This document shows positions 16,622 through 24,709 of a stretch of DNA of 64,000 nucleotides, one piece after another. The stretch spans positions 5,306,501 through 5,370,500 of the forward strand of contig NZ_CP060404.1 of the NCBI RefSeq assembly GCF_014295035.1. The letters are read 5' to 3'. Made by a program: the position numbers and the translations under genes. This DNA is from Streptomyces buecherae. GTDB taxonomy: Bacteria; Actinomycetota; Actinomycetes; Streptomycetales; Streptomycetaceae. A model generated the notes under the pieces. The model worked only from the letters and a program-made list of their open reading frames with translations, was not told the DNA's origin and made no database searches. The first letter of the stretch is position 1. Each line of letters starts with the position of its first letter.

Positions 16622-19600
16622 CGCACGCGCACGAGCGGGAAGCGCCCCAGGCCGACGCGGCGCGGGCGCTCCCCGAGGCGGCCGGTGCGCGTGGGGGCGC
16701 GCGCACCGGCTCGGGCGCCGGGGCCGATACGGGGGCCGGCGACCCAGCAGGAGGCACGCGGTGGAGCGCGCGTGCCGGCACGGATGCAGGTTCGAGTGCG
16801 CCGTCGGGCGCGGACGCGGCGCGAGCCGCGGTCGCCCCCGGGGCGCCGTTCACGGCCGCGGGGGTGGCGATGTTCCGGCAGGGATCGGTTACGTGCGAGG
16901 AGAACGCGGTGGACGCTTCGTGGGGGAGTGCGGCGGACGGTCCCGCCGAGGCGGGAGTCGTCGCCGTAGCGGACGACGCCGACGGCGGACCGTCCACGGG
17001 GGAGGCACGGGCCCTGGCGCGGGCGGCCAGGGCGATCGGCGAGCGGGCCGCGCGGCCGGCCGGGCCGACCGCCGCGACCGGCGACGGCGCGGGGCCGCTG
17101 CTCCTCGGCGTCCGGCACCACGGGCCGGGCTCGGCCCGCGCCGTGCTGGCCGCGCTGGAGCGGTGCGCGCCGAAGGCGGTGCTGATCGAGGGGCCGCCGG
17201 AGGGGGACGCGCTGCTGCCGCTGGCCGCCGATCCGCAGATGCGACCCCCGGTCGCGCTGCTCGCGCACGTCGCGAACGAGCCGGGCCGGGCGGCGTTCTG
17301 GCCGCTCGCGGAGTTCTCGCCGGAGTGGGTGGCGATCCGCTGGGCCCTGCGGCACGGCGTTCCGGTGCGCTTCATCGACCTGCCGGCGGCGCACACGCTG
17401 GCGCTCACCGGCGCGGCCGACGAGGCCGCCGCCGACGCGCCGGGGCGCGGGGGTCCCGACGCGGAGGTCGACGGCGACGCCCCGGACGGCGAGGGCGACG
17501 CGCCGCGGGCCGGGGGCGCGCCGGTGCGGGTCGACCCGCTGGCGGCGCTCGCGGCGGCGGCGGGGTACGACGACCCCGAGCGGTGGTGGGAGGACGTCGT
17601 CGAGCACCGGGGCGAGGCCGCGCCGGGCGACGTCACCGACCGGGACGAGACCGACCGGGTCGACACTGACCGGGACGACACCGACCGCCTCGTCGGGCCG
17701 GCGCGCGCGCTCGCCCAGGACGACGGGCGCGACGGGCACGCGACCGCCCGGGCCCGGGTACTGGCCCCGTTCGCGGCCATCGGCGAGGCCATGGCCGCCC
17801 TGCGCGCCGAGCACGAGCCCACCGAGTCGGACGGGTCCGCCGCCCGGGCCGAGCCCGCCGGCCGAGGCGAGCCCGACGACCGGGTCGGCCAGGGCGGCGC
17901 GGACGGCCGGGACCGGGACGCGGTGCGCGAGGCGCACATGCGGCTGCGGCTGCGCGAGGCGCGGCGCGAGTTCGGCGACGAGGTCGCGGTCGTCTGCGGC
18001 GCCTGGCACGTACCGGCGCTGACCACCAAGGCGACGGTGGCCGCCGACCGCGGGCTGCTGCGCGGCCTGCCGAAGGCCAAGGTGGAGCTGAGCTGGGTGC
18101 CGTGGACCCACCGCAGGCTGTCCCGGGCCAGCGGGTACGGCGCGGGCATCACCTCGCCGGGCTGGTACGGGCACCTGTTCGGCGCGCCCGACCGTCCCGT
18201 GGAGCGCTGGCTGACGAAGGTCGCGGGGCTGCTGCGGGAGGAGGACTACCCCGTGTCGACGGCGCACGTCATCGAGGCCGTACGGCTCGCGGACACCCTC
18301 GCCATCCTGCGGGGCCGCCCGTTGGCGGGGCTCACCGAGACCACCGACGCCATCCGGTCCGTGCTCTGTGAGGGATCGGACGTGCCGCTGTCCCTGGTCC
18401 GTGAGCGGCTGGTGGTCGGCGATGACATCGGCGAGGTCCCCGACGCGGCGCCCGCCACGCCGTTGCAGCGCGACCTGGCCCGGGCCCAGCGCGCCCTGCG
18501 CCTGAAGCCGACGGCGACCGACCGCGAGATGGAGCTGGACCTGCGGAAGGAGACCGACGCGGAGCGCAGCGCGCTGCTGCACCGGCTGGGGCTGCTCGGC
18601 ATCGCGTGGGGCGTGCCGTCGCGCAACGCCCGCGCCAACGCCGGCACGTTCCGCGAGACATGGCGGCTGCGGTGGGAGCCCGAGTTGGCGGTGCGGGTCG
18701 CCGAGGCCGGCGTCTGGGGGACCACGGTGCGCTCGGCCGCGACCGCGCGGGCGGCGGCCCTGGCCGTCGACGCGGAGGGGCTGGCCGACGTCACCGAACT
18801 GGCCGAACGCTGCCTGCTCGCCGGGCTGCCCGACGCGCTCCCGGTCGTGATGCGGGTGCTCGCGGACCGGGCCGCGCTCGCCGCCGACGTGGGCCACCTC
18901 GCCCAGGCGCTGCCCGCGCTGGTGCGCTCCGTGCGCTACGGCGACGTGCGGGGCACGGACGCGGCGGCGCTCGGCGAGGTCGCCGTCGGCCTCGCCGAGC
19001 GGGTCTGCGTCGGCCTGCCGCCCGCCTGCGTGGGCCTGGACGCGGACGGCGCCGAGGAGATGCGCGGTCACCTGGACGCGGCCCACCGCGCCATCGGCCT
19101 GCTGGCCGAGACCCGCCGCCCGGCCACCGGAGCCGGGCCCGCGGCCCCGGCGGCTCCGAACACCCCACGACCCACCGACCCCGTCGCCGCCACCGACGAC
19201 GACAACCACGCCGACGCCGCCCCCGGCCCGGCCGGCGACGAGAGCCCGCAGGCAACCGCCGGCCCCGCGGCTCCGGGTACCCCACGGTCCACCGACCGCG
19301 TCGCCGTCACCGACGACGACCACCACCCCGACGCCGCCCCCGGCTCGGCCGGGGACGACCGCCCACGAGCAGCCGCCGCCCCAGCCATCCCCGCCACCCC
19401 CAGCGAGCCGGGCCTGCGCACCCGCTGGACCGCCGTGCTGCGCGTGCTGGCGGAACGGGACGGCACGCCCGGCCTCATCCGAGGCCGTTCCGCCCGACTC
19501 CTGCTGGACGACGGGCAGTTGGCCGACGACGAGGCCGCCCGCCTGATGGGGCTCGCCCTGTCGCCCGGCACGCCGCCGGTCGCGGCAGCCGCCTGGATCG

Positions 19601-21354
19601 AGGGGTTCGTCGGCGGGGGAGCGGGCGGCGGCATGCTTCTCGTCCACGACGAACGGCTGCTCGCCTTGGTGGACGACTGGTTGTGCGGCGTGGCACCCGA
19701 GGCGTTCACCGACGTCCTGCCGCTGCTGCGGCGCACCTTCTCCGCGTACGAGGAGGGGGTGCGCCGCACGCTCGGCGAACTCGTGCGGCGCGGGCCCGGC
19801 GGTGGCGCCCGCGCCGGTGCCACCGCCGCCGGCCCGGCCGCGGGCTTCGGCCCGGAGACCGACCTCGAGCGGGCGCGCGCCGTGCTGCCGACGCTGTGGG
19901 CCCTCCTCGGACTCGACGGCCCGGCCCCGGCGGGGCCACCGCCCACACCGGTGGCGGAGGCAGCGGCCGAGCCGCGGGCCACGTCCGGGGGCCAGGCCAT
20001 GCCGGGCGAACAGGCCGCGCCCGGGGCCGGGGAGTCGGCCGGGGCCCCGGCGGCGGGTCGGCCCGCCGCCGGGCCGGCCGGGGCCGCCGCGACCACGGCG
20101 ACCGCCGACGGCGGGACCGCCCGAACCAAGGCGCCCGAGCAGGACGACGCCGCCGCACCGGCGCCACGCGTACCGGACGCGGAACGGCTGCGCCGGTGGC
20201 GCCTGGTGCTCGGCGGCGGGGACGGCGCCGACGGCACGGGCCACGCGCTCGACGGACGGGACGCCGCGATGGACCGGACGTTGGAGGCGCTGTACGGGGG
20301 AAGTGGCGTGGGTGGGGTGGCCGGGCGCGGCAAGGGCGGGTCGGCGGCGGGCCAGCGCTCCGCGGGGCTCGGCGACTCGGCGCCGCGCGTGGCCCGTTGG
20401 CTCGGCGACATCCGTACGTACTTCCCCACCTCTGTCGTGCAGGTCATGCAGCGTGACGCGATCGACCGGCTCGGCCTTTCCACGCTGCTCCTGGAGCCGG
20501 AGATGCTGGCGGCGGTGGAGGCCGACGTGCACCTGGTGGGCACGCTGCTCTCGCTCAACGAGGCGATGCCGGAGACGACCAAGGAAACCGCGCGGGCCGT
20601 GGTGCGCAAGGTGGTGGAGGACCTCGAGAAGCGGCTCTCCAGCCGCACGCGCGCCACGCTCAACGGCGCGCTCGACCGCTCCGCGCGCGTGAGCCGCCCC
20701 CGCCACCAGGACATCGACTGGAACCGCACCATCCGCGCCAACCTCAAGAACTACCTGCCCGAGTACCGCACGGTGATCCCCGAGCGGCTGATCGGGTACG
20801 GGCGGGCCGCGCGCGGGGTGAAGAAGGACGTCATCCTCTGCGTCGACCAGTCGGGGTCGATGGCGGCCTCCGTCGTCTACGCCTCGGTGTTCGGCGCCGT
20901 GCTGGCGTCGATGCGCTCGCTCGCCACCCGCCTGGTCGTCTTCGACACGGCGGTCGTGGACCTCACGGACGAACTCGACGACCCGGTGGACGTGCTCTTC
21001 GGCACGCAACTGGGCGGCGGCACGGACATCAACCGCGCGCTGGCCTACTGCCAGTCCCAGATCACCCGGCCAGCCGACACCGTCGTCGTGTTGATCAGCG
21101 ACCTGTACGAGGGCGGCATACGCGACGAGATGCTCGGGCGGGTGGCCGCGATGAAGGCGTCGGGCGTGCAGTTCGTGACGCTGCTGGCGCTGTCCGACGA
21201 GGGCGCGCCGTCGTATGACCGGGAGCACGCGGGGGCGCTCGCGGCGCTGGGCGCGCCGGCCTTCGCCTGCACGCCCGATCTGTTTCCCGACGTGATGGCG
21301 GCGGCTATCGAGCGACGTCAACTCCCCCTACCAGATGGGGAGTCACATCGGTAA
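16618..21354 (+). CDS. DUF5682 - VWA fusion protein
   Basis: One uninterrupted frame of 1578 residues. Residues 1-160 are Ala/Gly/Asp-rich and poorly ordered. DUF5682 starts at about 162 (LLLGVRHHGPGSARAVL...VLIEGPPEGD) and runs to about 1110; its GxRHHxP...EGP pattern resembles the EreA/ChaN/TIKI-like fold, which is my inference. It carries an internal tandem duplication (about 839-920). After an Ala/Pro linker (about 1110-1185) comes a region typical of stand-alone VWA proteins (RLRRWRLVLGG) and the VWA domain, with MIDAS motif DQSGS at about 1407, GGGTDIN and LISDLYEGG. In related genomes, as I remember them, DUF5682 and VWA are separate adjacent genes. GTG start overlaps the moxR stop. 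Partner of the MoxR ATPase. Confidence 0.85.
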   Translation: MTHAHEREAPQADAARALPEAAGARGGARTGSGAGADTGAGDPAGGTRWSARAGTDAGSSAPSGADAARAAVAPGAPFTAAGVAMFRQGSVTCEENAVDASWGSAADGPAEAGVVAVADDADGGPSTGEARALARAARAIGERAARPAGPTAATGDGAGPLLLGVRHHGPGSARAVLAALERCAPKAVLIEGPPEGDALLPLAADPQMRPPVALLAHVANEPGRAAFWPLAEFSPEWVAIRWALRHGVPVRFIDLPAAHTLALTGAADEAAADAPGRGGPDAEVDGDAPDGEGDAPRAGGAPVRVDPLAALAAAAGYDDPERWWEDVVEHRGEAAPGDVTDRDETDRVDTDRDDTDRLVGPARALAQDDGRDGHATARARVLAPFAAIGEAMAALRAEHEPTESDGSAARAEPAGRGEPDDRVGQGGADGRDRDAVREAHMRLRLREARREFGDEVAVVCGAWHVPALTTKATVAADRGLLRGLPKAKVELSWVPWTHRRLSRASGYGAGITSPGWYGHLFGAPDRPVERWLTKVAGLLREEDYPVSTAHVIEAVRLADTLAILRGRPLAGLTETTDAIRSVLCEGSDVPLSLVRERLVVGDDIGEVPDAAPATPLQRDLARAQRALRLKPTATDREMELDLRKETDAERSALLHRLGLLGIAWGVPSRNARANAGTFRETWRLRWEPELAVRVAEAGVWGTTVRSAATARAAALAVDAEGLADVTELAERCLLAGLPDALPVVMRVLADRAALAADVGHLAQALPALVRSVRYGDVRGTDAAALGEVAVGLAERVCVGLPPACVGLDADGAEEMRGHLDAAHRAIGLLAETRRPATGAGPAAPAAPNTPRPTDPVAATDDDNHADAAPGPAGDESPQATAGPAAPGTPRSTDRVAVTDDDHHPDAAPGSAGDDRPRAAAAPAIPATPSEPGLRTRWTAVLRVLAERDGTPGLIRGRSARLLLDDGQLADDEAARLMGLALSPGTPPVAAAAWIEGFVGGGAGGGMLLVHDERLLALVDDWLCGVAPEAFTDVLPLLRRTFSAYEEGVRRTLGELVRRGPGGGARAGATAAGPAAGFGPETDLERARAVLPTLWALLGLDGPAPAGPPPTPVAEAAAEPRATSGGQAMPGEQAAPGAGESAGAPAAGRPAAGPAGAAATTATADGGTARTKAPEQDDAAAPAPRVPDAERLRRWRLVLGGGDGADGTGHALDGRDAAMDRTLEALYGGSGVGGVAGRGKGGSAAGQRSAGLGDSAPRVARWLGDIRTYFPTSVVQVMQRDAIDRLGLSTLLLEPEMLAAVEADVHLVGTLLSLNEAMPETTKETARAVVRKVVEDLEKRLSSRTRATLNGALDRSARVSRPRHQDIDWNRTIRANLKNYLPEYRTVIPERLIGYGRAARGVKKDVILCVDQSGSMAASVVYASVFGAVLASMRSLATRLVVFDTAVVDLTDELDDPVDVLFGTQLGGGTDINRALAYCQSQITRPADTVVVLISDLYEGGIRDEMLGRVAAMKASGVQFVTLLALSDEGAPSYDREHAGALAALGAPAFACTPDLFPDVMAAAIERRQLPLPDGESHR

Positions 21355-22445
21355 GCCGACGACCGAGGGCTTGCGCGGCCCCCTGTGCAGCGTGCAAGGA
21401 TCGCCCCGCACCGAGACGTTCACTGCCTCGCCCGCCGCATGGTCCGCATCCCGTAGTCCGCTGTTCTCTTCTCCGCTCTCTCCGCTCCCTCCGCACGCCC
21501 CTCCCGCGCCCCTCGCTCGCCTCGGCTCCCGTCAGCTCTCCTCGTGCCGCTCGTCCGCCTCGGGGAGGCGGGGCCCGGGGCGCGGCAGCCGATGTCGGTG
21601 GGTGGTGGACCCGGGCATCGCGGCGGGCGGGTTCGTACTCGGTGGTGGCACTCCCACGGCGGAGCGCGGCGGTCGCGCCGGCCGGGCGGCTCCGGCCCCG
21701 CCGGGCGCACCGCCCCCAAGCCGCCGGAGAGCCGGGCTCCGCCAGGCCCGGCTCTCCGGCACCCCGCCGCCCGCCGCGGGGAGCCCCGGCAGGCGCCGGA
21801 CCAGACGCCCGCCGCGAGCCAGGCCCGCGCCCGCCCCGCCCTCGCCGCGCCGCCCGGGTTCCGCGCGGCACCGTCCGCCACCCGCGTCCGACCCCGAGCC
21901 CGCGCGCACGCCCCCCGGTGCACGAGCCTCCGCCACGGCAGCCCGCCGCCGGCAGACGCCCCCCGCCACCGACCGAAGGCGGCGCCACGGAGGAGGCGCG
22001 AGCGAGAGGGGACTACGGAACGGCGTCGCTGGGCGTTCCGGGCGGCGCGAGTCGTCGGGGACGGAGACCCGGAGATGGAGACGCGGGGAGGGAAGGGTTT
22101 CGACGGCATGAACGGCTCGCGCCTGGCATCGGAAGGTCATCGGGCGACACGAGGCCCACATCGGCCGAGCGGGTGATCCCTGTGGTGGCCAGCCACCCTT
22201 GCGTAGCGATCTGTGACTGTTATCACCGCCCAAGTGTGATCTGTGATTTAGGGAGCCCCGGCATGCGGGGATAACCTGCCAGGCGGACATGCCGCGTACC
22301 CGGCTGACGCGTACAACCTCGAAGCCACCCTGTAGCGACCTTGGTGACCGCGTCGTCACGCTGCCCTTCGCGGCACGCCCGCGCAGACAAGAACCGCGAT
22401 CACTCAGACCGCCGGTGTAGTTGAGAAGCAAAGGGACGGACGCGC
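21355..22445. other. Intergenic region upstream of sucC
   Basis: About 1.1 kb with no supported gene. The first 200 bases are pyrimidine-rich on the plus strand and the middle is low-complexity GC-rich sequence whose open frames lack a coding pattern. From about 22190 the composition becomes balanced and promoter-like, with a Crp-like site (22213-22226), TGTGAT repeats and a GATAAC/TAACCT -10 candidate near 22270. Confidence 0.5.
22213..22226. promoter_or_regulatory. Crp-like binding site upstream of sucCD
   Basis: GTGA-CTGTTA-TCAC fits the core GTGA-N6-TCAC recognised by Crp/FNR-family proteins, including the Streptomyces cAMP receptor protein. It lies 220 bases upstream of sucC in the only AT-richer part of the intergenic region, and a second TGTGATCTGTGAT stretch follows. 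Confidence 0.5.
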
Positions 22446-23618
22446 GTGGACCTGTTCGAGTACCAGGCGAGGGACCTCTTCGCCAAGCACGGTGTACCGG
22501 TGCTGGCCGGTGAAGTCATCGACACGCCTGAGGCGGCGCGCGAGGTGACCGAGCGTCTCGGCGGCCGGGCGGTCGTCAAGGCGCAGGTGAAGGTGGGTGG
22601 CCGCGGCAAGGCCGGTGGCGTGAAGCTCGCCGCCGACCCGGCCGACGCGGTCGAGAAGGCCAACCAGATCCTGGGCATGGACATCAAGGGCCACACGGTC
22701 CACAAGGTCATGCTGGCCGAGACCGCGGACATCGCGGAGGAGTACTACGTCTCCTTCCTTCTCGACCGCACCAACCGCACCTTCCTCGCCATGGCCTCCG
22801 TCGAGGGCGGCGTGGAGATCGAGGTCGTCGCGGAGCAGAACCCCGAGGCGCTCGCCAAGATCGCGGTGGACGCCATCGAGGGCGTGACCGACGAGAAGGC
22901 CCGCGAGATCGTCGCCGCGGCGAAGTTCCCGGCCGAGATCGCCGACCAGGTGGTCGAGGTCCTGAAGACGCTGTGGAAGGTCTTCATCGAGGAGGACGCG
23001 CTCCTCGTCGAGGTGAACCCGCTGGTCAAGACCGGTGACGGCAAGGTCATCGCGCTGGACGGCAAGGTGTCGCTCGACGCCAACGCCGAGTTCCGCCAGC
23101 CCGACCACGCCGCCCTGGAGGACAAGGCCGCGGCCAACCCGCTGGAGGCGGCGGCCAAGGCCAAGGGCCTGAACTACGTCAAGCTCGACGGCCAGGTCGG
23201 CATCATCGGCAACGGCGCGGGCCTCGTCATGAGCACGCTGGACGTCGTCGCGTACGCGGGGGAGAACCACGGCAACGTGAAGCCCGCCAACTTCCTCGAC
23301 ATCGGCGGTGGCGCGTCCGCCGAGGTCATGGCCAACGGCCTGGAGATCATCCTCGGCGACCCGGACGTGAAGTCCGTCTTCGTCAACGTCTTCGGCGGCA
23401 TCACCGCCTGTGACGCGGTCGCCAACGGCATCGTGCAGGCGCTGGAGCTCCTCAAGACCAAGGGCGAGGACGTCACGAAGCCGCTGGTCGTGCGCCTCGA
23501 CGGCAACAACGCGGAGCTGGGTCGCAAGATCCTGACCGACGCGAACCACCCGCTGGTGCAGCAGGTGGACACGATGGACGGTGCCGCGGAGCGGGCCGCC
23601 GAGCTGGCTGCGAAGTAA
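22446..23618 (+). CDS. sucC: Succinyl-CoA synthetase beta subunit (ADP-forming type)
   Basis: A 390-residue ATP-grasp subunit that, with SucD, interconverts succinyl-CoA and succinate with substrate-level phosphorylation in the TCA cycle. It begins MDLFEYQARDLFAKHGVPVL. The ATP-grasp nucleotide-binding part includes VVKAQVKVGGRGKAGG (about 42-57), the metal ligands lie in VEVNPLV, and FLDIGGGA and NVFGGITACD form the C-terminal ligase domain. Full length. The GTG at 22446 is preceded by AAAGGGACGG. sucD follows after 21 bases on the same strand, making a two-gene operon. Confidence 0.96.
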   Translation: MDLFEYQARDLFAKHGVPVLAGEVIDTPEAAREVTERLGGRAVVKAQVKVGGRGKAGGVKLAADPADAVEKANQILGMDIKGHTVHKVMLAETADIAEEYYVSFLLDRTNRTFLAMASVEGGVEIEVVAEQNPEALAKIAVDAIEGVTDEKAREIVAAAKFPAEIADQVVEVLKTLWKVFIEEDALLVEVNPLVKTGDGKVIALDGKVSLDANAEFRQPDHAALEDKAAANPLEAAAKAKGLNYVKLDGQVGIIGNGAGLVMSTLDVVAYAGENHGNVKPANFLDIGGGASAEVMANGLEIILGDPDVKSVFVNVFGGITACDAVANGIVQALELLKTKGEDVTKPLVVRLDGNNAELGRKILTDANHPLVQQVDTMDGAAERAAELAAK

Positions 23619-23639
23619 GGGACGAGGTCACCAGTAACC

Positions 23640-24524
23640 ATGGCTATCTTTCTCACCAAGGAAAGCAAGGTCATCGTCCAGGGGATGACCGGCTCCGAGG
23701 GCCAGAAGCACACCAAGCGGATGCTTGCCTCGGGCACGAACATCGTCGGCGGCGTGAACCCGCGCAAGGCCGGCACCACCGTTGACTTCGACGGCACCGA
23801 GGTGCCGGTGTTCGGCGGCGTGAAGGAGGCCATCGAGGCCACCGGCGCCGACGTGACGGTCATCTTCGTCCCGGAGAAGTTCACCAAGGACGCGGTCATC
23901 GAGGCGATCGACGCCGAGATCCCGCTGGCCGTCGTGATCACCGAGGGCATCGCCGTCCACGACACCGCCAACTTCTGGGCGTACGCGGGCAGCAAGGGCA
24001 ACAAGACGCGCATCATCGGCCCGAACTGCCCCGGCCTGATCACCCCCGGTCAGTCGAACGCCGGCATCATCCCGGCCGACATCACCAAGCCGGGCCGCAT
24101 CGGCCTCGTGTCCAAGTCCGGCACCCTGACGTACCAGATGATGTACGAGCTGCGCGACATCGGCTTCTCGTCCTGCGTCGGCATCGGCGGTGACCCGATC
24201 ATCGGCACCACGCACATCGACGCGCTCGCCGCGTTCGAGGCCGACCCCGACACCGACCTGATCGTCATGATCGGCGAGATCGGTGGCGACGCCGAGGAGC
24301 GGGCCGCGGACTTCATCAAGGCCAACGTCACCAAGCCGGTCGTCGGCTACGTGGCGGGCTTCACCGCGCCCGAGGGCAAGACCATGGGCCACGCCGGCGC
24401 CATCGTCTCCGGCTCCTCCGGCACGGCGCAGGCCAAGCAGGAGGCCCTGGAGGCCGCGGGCGTGAAGGTCGGCAAGACGCCGTCCGAGACGGCCCGCCTG
24501 GCCCGCGAGGTCCTCGCCGGCTGA
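23640..24524 (+). CDS. sucD: Succinyl-CoA synthetase alpha subunit
   Basis: A 294-residue subunit that binds CoA and carries the phosphohistidine. The Rossmann CoA-binding fold opens with KVIVQGMTGSEGQKH; the ligase domain holds IGPNCPGLI, GIGGDPIIGT and the active-site histidine in TMGHAGAIVSGSSGTA (about residue 244). Length is normal for the family. The ATG lies 21 bases after the sucC stop. Two stem-loops follow the stop codon. Confidence 0.96.
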   Translation: MAIFLTKESKVIVQGMTGSEGQKHTKRMLASGTNIVGGVNPRKAGTTVDFDGTEVPVFGGVKEAIEATGADVTVIFVPEKFTKDAVIEAIDAEIPLAVVITEGIAVHDTANFWAYAGSKGNKTRIIGPNCPGLITPGQSNAGIIPADITKPGRIGLVSKSGTLTYQMMYELRDIGFSSCVGIGGDPIIGTTHIDALAAFEADPDTDLIVMIGEIGGDAEERAADFIKANVTKPVVGYVAGFTAPEGKTMGHAGAIVSGSSGTAQAKQEALEAAGVKVGKTPSETARLAREVLAG

Positions 24525-24537
24525 CACGGTCGCTCCG

Positions 24538-24588
24538 CACGTGGTCCCGCCCGGCCGGCCGACCAGGCCGCCCGGGACGGACCACGTG
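24538..24588 (+). terminator. First stem-loop after sucD
   Basis: CACGTGGTCC (24538-24547) pairs with GGACCACGTG (24579-24588), and the stem continues inward with GC pairs and a small bulge. Confidence 0.7.
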
Positions 24589-24607
24589 GGCTGACTGAAC
24601 CGCGCGA

Positions 24608-24651
24608 CGGGCGCGGGTCCACTCCCCCATGGGGGCGTGGGCCCGCGCCCG
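24608..24651. terminator. Second stem-loop, between convergent genes
   Basis: CGGGCGCGGGTCCAC (24608-24622) pairs with 24637-24651 with one imperfect pair. It can serve sucCD on the plus strand and the sigma-like gene on the minus strand. Confidence 0.65.
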
Positions 24652-24709
24652 TTGTCGTGGGCGGCGCCCACGTGGCCCCTGCCCGCCTACCGGTCGCGGT
24701 GTCTGACCG

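Noticed and set aside
16591..21321. 1576-residue open frame opposite the DUF5682-VWA gene
   Set aside because: Antisense shadow of a GC-rich gene; no recognisable domain, while the plus strand has clear DUF5682 and VWA motifs.
21420..22109. Possible minus-strand gene before sucC (229 residues)
   Set aside because: Composition is Arg/Gly/Ala/Pro repeats without a fold-like pattern or ribosome-binding site.
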